Both the position numbers and the translations under genes were made by a program. Shown here piece by piece: positions 54,501-62,136 of a stretch of DNA of 64,000 nucleotides (the stretch's first letter is position 1; every line of letters starts with the position of its first letter). Where the stretch lies: positions 11,286,501 to 11,350,500 of the forward strand of contig OX387200.1 of assembly GCA_947561715.1 (NCBI GenBank). The letters run 5' to 3'. The notes below the pieces were generated by a model that did not search any database, was not told the origin of the DNA, and saw nothing but the letters and a program-made list of their open reading frames with translations. This DNA is from Ascidia mentula (Eukaryota; Chordata; Ascidiacea; Phlebobranchia; Ascidiidae).

Positions 54501-55644
54501 TAGTTTTGTTCAGGAGGTAGGCGGTTGTATAATGTATACATTATTATACAGATTTCTGAAAAGAGTAAACAACAGAAGGTTCTCCAGGGACAGGCAATAC
54601 ACATTGCTAAGGCAGCAGCTACGGTTACGTACCAGAATCCACAAGAGTAAGCATATTAATAATACACATCACTGAACTCACAAAAAATACCGTATTAGTT
54701 AGTGGGCTCCAAAAGGCCTGATCGACACACGTTTTTCAGCCACCAAATCTTTTTACACTCATGATAACTTGATGATTGCATGCAAAATTTAAGCAATAAT
54801 GTTTGTAATAAACATTCTTTTGCAAAGAAACTCTGAGATGGTGTTCATAACAACATGAATGATTATGATATAACAATGACTCTATACTAACTTTTTCAAT
54901 AGAAACATAGAAATGGGACCTTAAGCAAAATGTCCATTAATGGCAAAAAATTCTACAGTAACACCATGAATAAAACAATATTGTTATCTGCATTATTGGC
55001 CAGGCATTTTCTTTTTGGAATTATAAGCAAATGCATGGATAGTATTCATTAGCAACCATTACAAAATAATTTACTTGCTTAAAGGTCAATTATCCCCAAA
55101 GAAGAAAAACTACTGGACACCACTGTAGACAAACTGTTGTCTAATAAAACCACCCCAAACAAAAGCAGCTTTCCACTACGCAGCTCTTCTTACACTGATC
55201 ATGTGGTTTCATCGCAGTATGTGAATCTTTTATATATATTTAGGTCAATCTTTTTTTCCAGTTAACAACTTGTTACAATCACATGAACCATATAACCCAA
55301 TATCTCTTGTGAGTTCTGTTTTTACAAAATAAAAATTACTAGTTATTGTTTCCAGAACTGAATATATTTTACCAGTGAAAATGTATAATTAAAAATTGTA
55401 AGATAATAGGAAGAAATTTTTGCTGGTTTAAGCAATAAAGAGTAAAAATTTTTTTTTCATTAGTAAAATAGGATGCAATTTATCAATCAACTCACAGTAT
55501 TTGGGTTACTTTTATAGTTCTACTCCAAAACATCAGACATTAGCAACAAAAAAAAGGCCATACAGTGATGAAGGAATGCGTCCACAGCACCCACCAACTG
55601 ATGTGGGGCATCTAAAAACAGCTTCTAAGAAAAGTGCGTGGTAG
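6505..55644 (+). CDS. PKD1: Polycystin-1 homologue, 90 exons, 4480 residues
   Basis: Ninety exons were joined by hand and every splice phase agrees, giving 13443 nt with one terminal stop. The domain order matches vertebrate polycystin-1: LRR, WSC, PKD, C-type lectin, PKD array, REJ, GPS, PLAT, eleven membrane segments and a coiled-coil tail. The total length is close to the human protein. Family knowledge says polycystin-1 sits in primary cilia and junctions, is autocleaved at the GPS, and forms a complex with the TRPP channel polycystin-2. Retention of the coiled coil and the channel-like module supports the same role here. The start is the ATG that opens a signal peptide. Exon coordinates are in the block entries that follow. 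Three introns use GC donors. The uncertain junctions are the ends of exons 19, 35, 48 and 55. Confidence 0.93.
7005..7605 (+). other. PKD1: PKD1 exons 2-4: LRR with N- and C-caps
   Basis: The exons are 7005-7156, 7224-7295 and 7436-7605 (residues about 18-148). Exon 2 holds the Cys-rich N-cap CPCPTGCVC. Exon 3 is exactly 24 codons in phase 2-2 and encodes one LRR (DLTHNHIRILPHNFFSGL), the usual one-repeat-one-exon unit. Exon 4 has the C-cap with NAWNCNCDLKWL and the later Cys pair. Vertebrate polycystin-1 also has very few LRRs. The region is thought to bind matrix proteins. Confidence 0.92.
7677..8029 (+). other. PKD1: PKD1 exons 5-6: WSC domain
   Basis: The exons are 7677-7828 and 7907-8029 (residues about 149-240). 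The Cys pattern fits WSC: NCTRLCFSKGYFFG followed by SCLCALENS and a later CNETC. It lies between the LRR C-cap and the first PKD repeat, as in human polycystin-1. WSC domains are putative carbohydrate binders. Confidence 0.85.
8030..9269. other. Intron 6 with dispersed repeat
   Basis: No coding exon is seen. The half from about 8515 onward is repeat sequence. It starts with a CAGGGGCGACCAATG end and a GGGCCACATGCGG string like a hAT element end, and 8758-9169 is shared in inverted orientation with 35074-35496. Confidence 0.6.
8758..9169 (+). repeat. Dispersed repeat, inverted copy at 35074-35496
   Basis: This stretch is the reverse complement of 35074-35496 over about 410 bp with scattered mismatches. 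Landmarks are the GACTCGACACTCGCAGGACC and GGTCACGCCCGGTACAAG strings. It is richer in CpG than its surroundings. The other copy lies inside a larger hAT-like element, so this may be a fragment of the same family. Confidence 0.8.
9270..11503 (+). other. PKD1: PKD1 exons 7-9: first PKD repeat
   Basis: The exons are 9270-9344, 9951-10126 and 11343-11503 (residues about 241-377). The PKD core is FLWNFNDSTP followed by HKYATTGRFWVTV, the usual WxFxD and HxYxxxGxFxVxV pattern. Exon 9 continues with a beta-rich stretch leading to the lectin. This isolated PKD repeat ahead of the lectin is diagnostic of polycystin-1 rather than other PKD-containing proteins. Confidence 0.85.
11020..11252. mobile_element. 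hAT-like MITE, 233 bp
   Basis: The ends are CAGGGTTTCCCAAAC and its imperfect complement GTTTGGGAACCCCTG. They are flanked by 8-bp duplications ATCTAATA (11012-11019) and GTCTAATA (11253-11260) with one mismatch. There is no coding capacity. It lies in intron 8 of the PKD1 homologue, so it is removed on splicing. Confidence 0.85.
12085..13281. other. Intron 10, nothing recognised
   Basis: AT-rich intronic sequence with no coding exon and no clear repeat structure on either strand. Confidence 0.5.
13418..15366. other. Intron 11 with one MITE
   Basis: No coding exon is seen. A scrap near 14358-14400 (CATATGCGGCCCAGTG) resembles hAT-like ends elsewhere in the window. The stretch 14428-14909 is a separate MITE. 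A short TATATATATATAC run lies near 13548. Confidence 0.5.
14428..14909. mobile_element. Degenerate MITE with AGGGTT ends
   Basis: The left end AGGGTTAGTTCGGATATC and the right end, whose complement reads AGGGTTGTACCATCTGGATA, form imperfect inverted termini. Subterminal CCAACTGGTTAA and GGTTAACCAGTTG also match in inverted orientation. The flanks GTCAGAAA and GTCACAAA could be an 8-bp target duplication, which suggests a hAT-type element. It is non-coding. Confidence 0.6.
15516..15668 (+). repeat. Dispersed repeat with hammerhead-like core, partial copy
   Basis: It matches the reverse complement of about 25570-25690. It holds a hairpin (GCTAG and CTAGC around a TCTACCAG loop, with outer pairs) and then CTGCA, CTGATTA, GACC, TTACA, GGTC, GAAAC. 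That is the order of a hammerhead ribozyme core with one change (G to T) in the CUGAUGA box. The copy diverges after ACACC, so the last strand of stem I is missing. It lies in intron 12 and ends about 40 bp before exon 13. Confidence 0.6.
15710..18498 (+). other. PKD1: PKD1 exons 13-17: linker with Cys-rich segment
   Basis: The exons are 15710-15822, 15946-16090, 17751-17872, 17996-18133 and 18377-18498 (residues about 512-725). Exons 13-14 encode a beta-rich, N-glycosylatable stretch. Exon 15 has seven Cys in about 40 residues, where human polycystin-1 has its LDL-A-like segment, but the acidic calcium motif of LDL-A repeats is absent. Exon 16 ends in CAG followed by GCAAGT, a GC-type donor supported by phase and by the downstream acceptor at 18376. 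Confidence 0.8.
16148..17392. mobile_element. pogo/Tigger-like non-autonomous element, 1245 bp
   Basis: The left end CAGTAAACCTTGATTAATCTG and the complement of the right end match at about 19 of 21 positions, and both ends are flanked by TA. The end sequence resembles Tigger/pogo termini. Inside there is no long frame and no DDE transposase that I can see. It fills most of intron 14. Confidence 0.75.
22789..23376. mobile_element. hAT-like non-autonomous element, 588 bp
   Basis: The termini are CATAGGCGC and GCGCCTATG, with a perfect 8-bp duplication GTGGTAGT on each side (22781-22788 and 23377-23384). A subterminal CGGGTATGC/GCATACCCG palindrome occurs near the left end, and GGCATACCCG recurs at the right end. 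A 67-codon frame at 23080-23283 has no recognised domain. The element contains a TGACGTCA palindrome near 23325. It lies in intron 27. Confidence 0.88.
24392..24433 (-). other. Hammerhead-like core motif, weak
   Basis: Read on the - strand, the order is GAGAAA, CTGATGA, a GCC/GGC stem with a loop, GAAA, six bases, TTTCTC. The outer GAGAAA and TTTCTC would form stem I. Stem III would be minimal and the expected UH cleavage dinucleotide is not clear, so this may be a decayed ribozyme or chance. It lies in intron 29, inside a CpG-containing stretch (24295-24435) unlike its AT-rich surroundings. Confidence 0.3.
25568..25870 (-). repeat. Dispersed repeat, fullest copy, with hammerhead-like core
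   Basis: The left half matches 15516-15668 in opposite orientation. The right half (about 25758-25867) matches 60206-60316 in the same orientation. On the - strand, 25568-25617 reads CTGCA, CTGATGA, GACC, TTATA, GGTA, GAAA, a short hairpin around GTAC, CC, TGCAG. This is a type I hammerhead layout with base 16.1 changed. The element is CpG-rich next to AT-rich intron. It could be a retrozyme- or SINE-like family. It lies in intron 33. Confidence 0.6.
25951..26390. mobile_element. hAT-like remnant related to 45048-46263
   Basis: The landmark ATCTTCTGCAAG near the left end, TCAGCCATGACTA and AAGTGCCC in the middle, and GAACCTAG followed by TTAAGAACCCCTG at the right all recur, diverged, in 45048-46263. 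The left terminus is eroded and no target duplication is visible. It is non-coding. Confidence 0.65.
27224..27286 (+). other. PKD1: 63-nt intron that is open in frame
   Basis: The boundary GTAATC to TTTTTAG is supported by homology style, since the flanking PKD-type sequence reads better when it is removed. However, the 63 nt are divisible by three and contain no stop, so retention would add 21 mostly hydrophobic residues inside a PKD-type unit. Confidence 0.6.
28901..30284. other. Intron 39 with one MITE
   Basis: No coding exon is seen. A hAT-like MITE occupies 29821-30088. The remainder is AT-rich without recognised structure. Confidence 0.5.
29821..30088. mobile_element. hAT-like MITE, 268 bp
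   Basis: The ends are CAGGGGTGTCAAACC and GGTTGGACACCCCTA. They are flanked by TAATAGAT (29813-29820) and AAATAGAT (30089-30096), an 8-bp duplication with one mismatch. It is non-coding and removed with intron 39. Confidence 0.85.
34562..36121. mobile_element. hAT-like element, 1560 bp
   Basis: The left end CAGGGTGTCGATTTATG and the complement of the right end, CAGGGCGTCGTTTTTTTATT, are imperfect inverted termini. They are flanked by GTCTTCGG (34554-34561) and GCCTTCGG (36122-36129). The middle includes the dispersed block shared with 8758-9169. Frames near 35515-35811 lack any transposase motif that I recognise. The element accounts for most of the unusually long intron 53. Confidence 0.75.
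35074..35496 (-). repeat. Dispersed repeat, inverted copy of 8758-9169
   Basis: Complementary to 8758-9169 with scattered mismatches and small indels. It begins at AAGTTTCCAGGTTAGGC and ends near GTGTAAGATTGTGT. It lies within the 1560-bp hAT-like element. Confidence 0.8.
39198..39381. mobile_element. hAT-like MITE, 184 bp, next to exon 58
   Basis: The ends are CAGTGTTTCTCAACCACC and GGTTGAGAACCACAG, with perfect 8-bp duplications GCTTAAAT (39190-39197 and 39382-39389). Exon 58 starts at 39413, only 23 bases after the duplication. The branch point of intron 57 therefore probably lies in the MITE end or in its target duplication. Confidence 0.92.
40046..40062. repeat. Short AC microsatellite
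   Basis: A run of ACACAC in intron 59, about 17 bp long. Confidence 0.9.
41860..42523 (+). other. PKD1: PKD1 exons 64-66: TM1 and PLAT domain
   Basis: The exons are 41860-42055, 42109-42279 and 42377-42523 (residues about 3133-3303). TM1 is VALIVVVVVFAIYLLGAIWC. PLAT follows: YKYEISIKTSPGIGSGTTAN, VGIIVYGYK, IACDIDIGVIYKIKLWHDNTG, then PAWNVSRIMIKDL and CYFFLADTWL. The cytoplasmic PLAT of polycystin-1 binds phospholipid and controls trafficking. These are among the best conserved exons, close to human over long stretches. Confidence 0.95.
42524..43668. other. Intron 66, nothing recognised
   Basis: AT-rich intron with no supported exon and no clear terminal repeats. Confidence 0.5.
45048..46263. 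mobile_element. hAT-like non-autonomous element, about 1.2 kb
   Basis: The left end CAGTGATTCTTAAAC and right end TTAAAAACTACTG are imperfect inverted termini. The sequence shares several blocks with 25951-26390, including TTTGATCTTCTGCAAG near the left end. No matching target duplication is visible. Its right end lies about 50 bp upstream of exon 70 (46313). Confidence 0.65.
46857..47803. other. Intron 72, no exon seen
   Basis: AT-rich intron. A slightly GC-richer stretch at about 47065-47350 (GGGGGGTGCCAAG, TTGGCGCCTATGG) looks like a repeat scrap, but I cannot define its ends. Confidence 0.4.
49193..50960. other. Intron 77, nothing recognised
   Basis: No supported exon is seen on either strand and no terminal repeats were found. 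The two longer frames, 49517-49711 and 49705-49968 on the - strand, are low-complexity AT translations without domain character. Confidence 0.45.
51415..51435. repeat. AT microsatellite
   Basis: An alternating AT run in intron 78, ending about 105 bp upstream of exon 79. Confidence 0.9.
52019..53602 (+). other. PKD1: PKD1 exons 81-84: TM7-TM11 channel-like module
   Basis: The exons are 52019-52179, 53033-53168, 53229-53363 and 53421-53602 (residues about 3993-4197). TM7 spans the exon 80/81 junction (MVFMALFGITVIMYWSYEV). TM8 is in exon 81 into 82, TM9 is VMSAFLLTALCL, TM10 is SSLIFSALILFYAQVGY and TM11 is FSIAFFYSFYFCVCLLVG. Between TM10 and TM11, SFWKSLASMFYIVCRG occupies the pore-helix position. 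As in vertebrate polycystin-1, it lacks an obvious acidic selectivity filter, which suggests it contributes to a polycystin-2 complex and does not conduct alone. Confidence 0.92.
52180..53032. other. Intron 81, nothing recognised
   Basis: AT-rich intron with no supported exon. The sequence around 52640-52760 is slightly GC-richer but shows no terminal repeat. Confidence 0.4.
53740..55644 (+). other. PKD1: PKD1 exons 85-90: cytoplasmic tail with coiled coil
   Basis: The exons are 53740-53878, 54079-54202, 54258-54493, 54552-54646, 55085-55216 and 55518-55644 (residues about 4197-4480). YRHRVHFEGMSTPSLRGS matches the G-protein-binding stretch of human polycystin-1. DMLLHRFDRVNKLANDLLTI begins the coiled coil, near residue 4338, that pairs with polycystin-2. 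Exon 87 also has a Ser-rich DLSVSSSDSGLG segment. Exons 88-90 are basic and polar. The stop TAG at 55642 sits inside an 18-bp direct duplication. Confidence 0.92.
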
Positions 55645-55662
55645 CTAAGAAAAGTGCGTGGT
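55625..55662 (+). repeat. Direct duplication spanning the PKD1 stop codon
   Basis: CTAAGAAAAGTGCGTGGT occurs at 55625-55642 and again at 55645-55662, a 20-base step. The stop TAG (55642-55644) lies at the junction, so the duplication may have created or moved the terminus. Confidence 0.9.
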
Positions 55663-55857
55663 TTTTCAGTTTCACAAAAACTGTATGCCAGATTGGAAAG
55701 ATTGTAACTACTCTACAAATGTTTTTTGTATGGGTTAAATGATAGAAATGTGAGCAGTGGATCTGCACCACAATGCTTTTTCTAATCTGGAATGTATATA
55801 GTGTTTGTGCAAGGTTTGTTTTTATTTGCACCGTCGACTTACCAACATGTTGTTGGG

Positions 55858-55863
55858 AATAAA
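55858..55863 (+). other. Poly(A) signal for PKD1 homologue
   Basis: AATAAA lies 214 bases after the stop codon, followed by a GT-rich stretch. It is the first canonical signal after the CDS and would give a short 3' untranslated region. Confidence 0.6.
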
Positions 55864-56694
55864 ATGGTAACTTGTTTAATTAACCATGTCAACTTCTGAT
55901 CACCGTTAACCAAGTGTGTTTGAATGTTTGTTTGGGAAAGTCAGAGTTGGCTAAATAAGTGAACTCGCAAGAATTTATGGACGATACATAAACCGACAAA
56001 TGAGGTGCTTGGAACTTTTACCTGAACAGTTGGATGAAAGACCTTTCCACTTCATATCATGCTGCTGGCATCGTCAGTGCTATGATAACATCTCTTACAG
56101 CAGGAAACAAATTGATGTACTTCACCAGCTCTATCATGCACAGATAGTTGTTAAATGGCAATTGTTTCTGCGTGTCCTACCACGCAAAAGCTTCTTCAAG
56201 ATAATTCTGAAGCCTGCTGTATCAGTCTCTGGTTTTCAACTTCTTTCGCATTTCATTGAGGAAGTAACCCTATCATGCATATTTCTAAGATTTGTGCCAA
56301 TTTAAACAAGCAGTGTCTTACAATATGCAAATGTGTTTATTTTTTTAGGAAGCATGTTTATTTCGGAGTTTTTGCCTCCAAGTGTGCTTATTTTGTTCAT
56401 AAAATACAAATTATTGTTTATGGAGTTCTGATGCAAATTCAATATTTTGGCATCTTTCCAATAATGTGATTTTAAACATCGAAATGAAATGAGTTTGCAT
56501 ATTTAGTGAAGGCCCTATACGGCAACTAAATTTCCAGGCCAAGAATTTAGGCTATTAGGGACCATGAAAACAACATTAAATGTGTTACGGAAAGGAAACA
56601 TATTGCGTAACTATCAGTTTATGTGTACAGAAGTTAAGTTATGGAGTTAAAAGTCGATAATAAATATGGGCTTTTCGTGTAACAATTTTAAAAT
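55864..56694. other. Gap between convergent genes
   Basis: There is no supported exon. The 101-codon + frame at 56000-56305 has no recognised domain and no splice or homology support. The two flanking genes point toward each other across this gap. Confidence 0.45.
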
Positions 56695-56700
56695 TTTATT
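56695..56700 (-). other. Poly(A) signal for - strand gene
   Basis: TTTATT on the + strand, which is AATAAA on the - strand, lies 84 bases past the stop codon of the - strand gene. Confidence 0.5.
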
Positions 56701-56783
56701 TTAAACTTAAAATCACAACAAAAAAGGCACAAAAACTTCAGTAAATTATATCTTGTAAAAAAAGTGATGTTCAGTTCAGATGT

Positions 56784-59700
56784 TTACGCATTACATTCAA
56801 TCTTCGTTTGCAGAAATTCAGCAAATGCTTGGACATTGATTAGGACATTCCATGTGTTGCTTGAAAGCCAACAGTAATCACTGACCTAATCAAAACTGTA
56901 AGTCAGAAATTTATTTTAAAAATACATGCAGATCTTTATTTCAGAAAAAAATTAATTTAAAGGAAACCAATGATGGTCAAAATATTTTGACAGCTATTTT
57001 ACTATTAATAATCGACATTAAATATAACACAACAAAAAAAAATTAAATAAAAAATAAACAATTTGTTTCTCCACTATACATTGCTGGAGCTTGCAAGTAT
57101 CAACCAACAATTACTGTATTTTGATTAACTGTGACTGATATATAACCTTGCACATACAAATTGAAAAACTTTTCACTGTTTCAATGACAAATTTTTCGAT
57201 TATAACTTTCTAAGCAGACATGATTTAATTTTAAAGTTCCTGTTAACGTGTGACGGAGAAATAAAGCTTTTGAAAAAGTGTTTCAAAAATACCTAATTGT
57301 GACATAAAATACTTGGTCTGGGGTATATACAAAAATGAAAAAAGGAAAAAACTTGGCCTTTGGAATATTAATTTACTTGTGTATATGAGGAACAAATGCT
57401 GCTTGAAGATTTGAGAGTTTTTTAAGTCGTTGCAGTTTGGTGCAACCAATGTCTTCATGTGTATGTTTTTTCCCACAAGCATATTCCAAAAAGTTTATCA
57501 ACCCACTTGCATTTATGGCAATTCTCTGAAATAAACAAGAGCAAGGTATCCTTTTTGTAACATTTTGGGAATTTGCAAAAACAGAATAACACAAAAGTTA
57601 GTACGGAAAATTCATACCGCTGAAATGTTTGGAGTAAATGTAAAAAATCATCACCAATTATTTAGCCAGAGCAGAAAGATTGAGAACCACACATGTAAGT
57701 GATCTTGGGTTGTATCAAGAAAGTCATTTACTTATCCTTTTTGCAAAAATTTAGAAAAAAAAATATGCAAAATTAGCATAGATCTTACATAATGCTACTG
57801 ATGGCAAATATATTGCGGACAACAACATGCACAATATTTCTTGTAATATTAACATATATTTCATAGTTGGGGAAGTGACTATCACAATCAATGACGTTAT
57901 GTGTATGCTTTAAATAAATCTGTCTCCTTTTGTTGACCATTTTTAGAACCCTCGTTTTCCACCCATGTTTGTTCTGTTGTACAAATATGCTCAATATGAA
58001 CTGGTTTGTAAGGCTCCCAAACCAAAGGTAATTTCTTTCTGTAGTATGTAACTTACTTTGGCTTCATTTCTGGTGCACACAGGAGGGGGTGTGTTTGTTA
58101 TAATTTTAACTTGTTGGCTGTTACTCACAGGTTTGTTGTATGATGGGTTGCGCCCTAACACCGCACCAGCAGCAATCCTGAAAAAAAGTTTAATTTGTTT
58201 GGCAAAAGAGAAAACATTTTAGAAATATACTACAATCTTTCACAAATCAAAGTCAAATTTGTGATTAATCCCAATTTTAAATGTCATACTGAAGAAGATA
58301 ATAAATCTGTAAAAGGAACAAAAAAAAATAACAAAGCATGTACTATTTGTTTGTTTTTTTAGTATTATATTCCAGCAATGAATAAATCAGTTCAAAAAAC
58401 AAGTACCAATCCTACAGAATTTGTTAATTGTTTAGAATTCAAAGAAATTTATGTAAAAACTGTGAATAAAGTTTTCAGCACAAAAAATTTGTGATAAGCC
58501 ATGAAGATCAAATTTATGACAACATGTATGATCACTGTTATATCACTATAGGCTACTATTTTTTTAATTTTGATAATCTTATAAATATCGCCATAACCAT
58601 AAGCCACAGTAGTCAGAAACTAAGACAGAAGGAGAAGACAAAGCATACATGTTGTGAAGTAAGCAATGTGTAGTTTTCTTGGCCATTTTTATTTTCATTA
58701 AAAAGTCCGGAAAGGTAGTTCATCATAAGTTGTTTGACAGTTGTCAGAGTTAAGATACACAGAGAGTTTTCTTTTTGCACACATGTCAGATGTCCATGCA
58801 GATTAACGTTGATATTATTAAATGTATCTATTTGAATGGAAAACAATAACACCTAATGCCTAGTTTCCCTGGTTTTAAATTATTGTAACTTCCCATATTT
58901 AGTTAGTCTTGATGGTGTAATCATCGAATACATACATCTAGGGGACTGTAAAGATAAATTCAATACTGGCTTAATAATTTGGATACCAGACCAACTGTTT
59001 AAACCAGGCAAAATCAATTCTTTAAAATGTAAATTTTTGCTCTATTAATATTTTGTTGTCAATAACATATCTCTCATCTCAAGTTTAAATATAGCATTAA
59101 TAAATAACAGAACAAATTAAAAAACAGATTTTGAGTCAAGATAAAATATATGATGAATAAGTTAATTAGTGCCAAAAGTGTTTCTGTTTCACTGAAGCTA
59201 TATTGTCTTTTTTGAAAAAGTAGTTATTCTCTCCCTGCAGCACGAACCTGGCTTTTAAATGTTTGTTGAGGGTGTAGTAAATAGATATTTTTAGATGGAC
59301 AAATGATGATTTGGACTAATGGTCAGCAAGACGCAGTACTGAGATGAAGGCCAACTATGATTGTTTCTGTTAAAACAAGATTCTCACCTCTTCTGTCACA
59401 ATATAAAGATGACATGTGACAAAAAAAACGGTTGAGTGAGCACATATGCAAGGACAAATTATAGAGTGTTTCCAGCAGCTTGCAGGGGCTTTAGGCAAGT
59501 GGTTTGAAAAAAGCAGCTTAAACTTCAAGCTGTAATTACCGAAAAATGAATCATTTAAGTGACCATTTGCATTTGTGATTTTATGAAAGATCCATCCATC
59601 TTCTATGCATTCTTGTCATGTGCTTATGTCCTGAGGCTGATATTGCACCACTTTTGGTTTGGCTTCTTAGTTAAATAAATATAAAATAAGTTTGTTTAAA

Positions 59701-61691
59701 CTTAATGCGAATATAACCCCAATCCAATCTGCCATCAGACATTTGAGACCGGTTTAAACTATAACCCTAATATTCATTTGTAGCAACTAACAAAACACCT
59801 TCCAGTTTTGTGGGTAATGCTTTACCACTCACAACAAAATATAATTTGGGGAATATGGGCAATGTTGAAAAAAAGTTCTACATGAAACAACCCAATCTTC
59901 CCTACATGAAAAAAAACAACAAAATGTTTGATTTACTCTTGTGTGGAATAAACAATCACCACACAAAAACTAAACAAAGTAACTTAACATCATGAAACAT
60001 GGGGCTTCTTTTAAAAATACATTTTTAGTTTTATTCAAGGTAACAGACACAAAAGTATTATGAGGCTTGCAGGCTTCGCAGGAATGCAGCCTAGCTGGAT
60101 CAGCCACTTTTTTCTCGCAAGGCAATGTGAAGGTTGCCTGGCAAGTTGTGCGATTTTTCAAATCTTGCTCTGACTTGTCAGAAAAAAGGGGCTTATACAG
60201 CTAGACTGCAAACCTCATGATCGCGATATATTAGCTGTGATCACCAAGCAAGGACCTGTGCAGTGGGGCGATACTTCCTATCATGCCATTGCATGTAATA
60301 TTACTGTGTTATACAAAAAGTATTCATGGTTCAGACTTTGCGTCAACAATAGGCCTGACATTACAATGCTTCAGGCAAAGATTGGCTAAAAATGTATTGG
60401 TTTAAATAGGAGCTATTTACTAAAACTTCAACTTCAGTAGCGCAGCTCTAAAATTTTATGTTTAGGCTAAGCAGGACCTGTCAAAGAATATAAATACCAA
60501 GCACTAAAAATTAAGAAAAACATCTGGAATTGACAGCAACTAGTTAAAACTAAAGCTTATTTGCTATGTTTTTGTTTCATATGCTGCGATTTCCCCACCA
60601 ATGAGACAGTAAACATGCACATCAATGCAATCTACCTGCCAGACACGTTAGTTGGGGTTAATATCAGATGATTTTCTTTGCCTAAACGTAAATCTTATTT
60701 TTTGGTGCTTGGTACTTATTTTTTTCAACAATTTCTGCTTTGGCTGAACAAAAAAATTTTCCAGAAAATGATTAACCAAAGCACTACACTTGTTTTATTG
60801 AAGAACTTCTATCTAAACCAATGCATTGTTTGCCAATTTTTACCAGCAGCATTGTGACATCAGACCCATTGTTGAAGTCGAAACCATGATAAGTAATTCA
60901 AAATTATTTGCGAGTTTCCATCTCTTCATATGCAAAAAGTTGCATCAGATATCCTGGAAGTCGTATGTGAAGGCAACAATCATTAGGAGTCATTGTGTTA
61001 CCATATGACTATAATCCTAAATTATAAATTTGTTTAGTATAGGATGATTTAATGTAAATAAACGTACCAAATTCATCACCTTTTGATTGGAGACATGTTA
61101 AATCAGACACGCAAAAAAAATAATAATGATTGCATTTTAAACCGGAAAAATAATAATCAACAACAAAATGCTGGCATTTTGACCATTGCAACTTTAAAAA
61201 TATTTATATGATGTTCAATTCAGAGATATCCAGAATCTGATTATGATATTAACGTTACCACCAACAAGCAAATGATGAAGTGGCTGAATTTCGATTTTTA
61301 TCTTGTATATCACATTTATTATGTTCAAAGCCAAGCCAAATTAGATTAACAAAGTTTGATAACATACACACCTAAGAGTTTCTAGTTGTCTTTGCTTTTG
61401 CTTGCTATTTACGAACCACTCTTTTTCACATGATTTTGTAGATTGTATTATGGTAAGTATCCTCCTGATATGAGAATGAGAAAAGTGATGCTTCAAAGGC
61501 AATCCTGTAGGATTCGACTGAAGTAGCCTTTTTGGTAACAATTTGGGAAAGACCCGAATAGGTAAGCTTGCTGGGGATAAATCAAAACCATCTTCTCTTC
61601 TTTTTTTTTCGAAATAATATTTCAGCTTTGAAGCAATAGAAGAAATCACATCAGCTGATGAGCAATGATTGTCAGTGGCAAGAAGATTTTC
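56784..61691 (-). CDS. Unrecognised gene, last four exons (228 residues)
   Basis: The exons, in transcript order, are 61691-61372, 58177-58057, 57525-57377 and 56880-56784. The phases agree (0/2, 2/0, 0/2, 2/stop) and the lengths sum to 687 nt with no internal stop. The translation is hydrophilic and basic, with KKRREDGFDLSPASLPIRVF, HHFSHSHIRRI, QKQRQLETLR, RIAINASGLINFLEYACGKK and NDYCWLSSNTWNVLINVQAF. There is no membrane segment, no signal peptide and no catalytic motif that I recognise. The last exons have several Cys, Trp and His in a compact, possibly alpha-helical module. The acceptor of the first listed exon (phase 0) shows that at least one upstream exon exists beyond 61692, which I could not find. 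The gene is tail-to-tail with the PKD1 homologue. Confidence 0.7.
58178..61371. other. Long intron of the - strand gene
   Basis: The flanking exons join in phase, so no further exon is required. I saw none, although small extra exons cannot be excluded. A dispersed repeat scrap lies at 60206-60316. Confidence 0.5.
60206..60316 (+). repeat. Dispersed repeat, fragment shared with 25758-25867
   Basis: About 110 bp match, including CTGCAAACCTCATGATCGCG, AGCAAGGACCTGTGCAGTGG and TTGCATGTAATATTAC. The hammerhead-like half of the family is absent here. Confidence 0.85.
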
Positions 61692-62030
61692 CTTTAAAAT
61701 ATAAACTTTTTGTAGAAGCATAAAAATGGCAAGAACTGTAGCTACTGGCCCAAGTTTTAAGCTACATTTTAATTCAAATTCAATTTTATTCTTTAATAAA
61801 TTAGATATTTATTTTAAATACAATATTGTTTTTAAACTTAATTCCCTTTTAAAATGAATGCAATTCATAGTTTTTTAATGTCAATATTAAATTGGTATTG
61901 TATTAAAAAACATGAAATTAAAATATGCAATTTAAAGTGCATGTGCCATGGAAATTCGAAATTGGGTAGTTAAACTATAAAATAATCATAACTTCTAACA
62001 ATTTTTTTAAAGTAACTTGTAATCATGTAG

Positions 62031-62136
62031 GAACTGCCAGCGAGCTTTATGCGAAGAAATAGGAAGTAGTGTAAAACAAATTCAAAGCAGTTTTCCATCA
62101 AAACAAGGAACACAGCAAGTGCAACGAACGGATTAA
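62031..62136 (+). other. Orphan terminal exon candidate
   Basis: After ATCATGTAG at 62030 there is a frame of 34 polar residues (NCQRALCEEIGSSVKQIQSS at its start) ending in TAA at 62134. Its composition resembles coding sequence, but the pyrimidine tract is weak and no upstream + strand exon was found. It may be chance. Confidence 0.2.

Noticed and set aside
56000..56305. 101-codon + frame between the genes
   Set aside because: It has an ATG but no recognised domain, splice sites or coding composition, and lies between two poly(A) sites.
59970..60161. 63-codon - strand frame as an exon of the - strand gene
   Set aside because: It borders a dispersed repeat, lacks matching splice sites and is not needed to keep phase.
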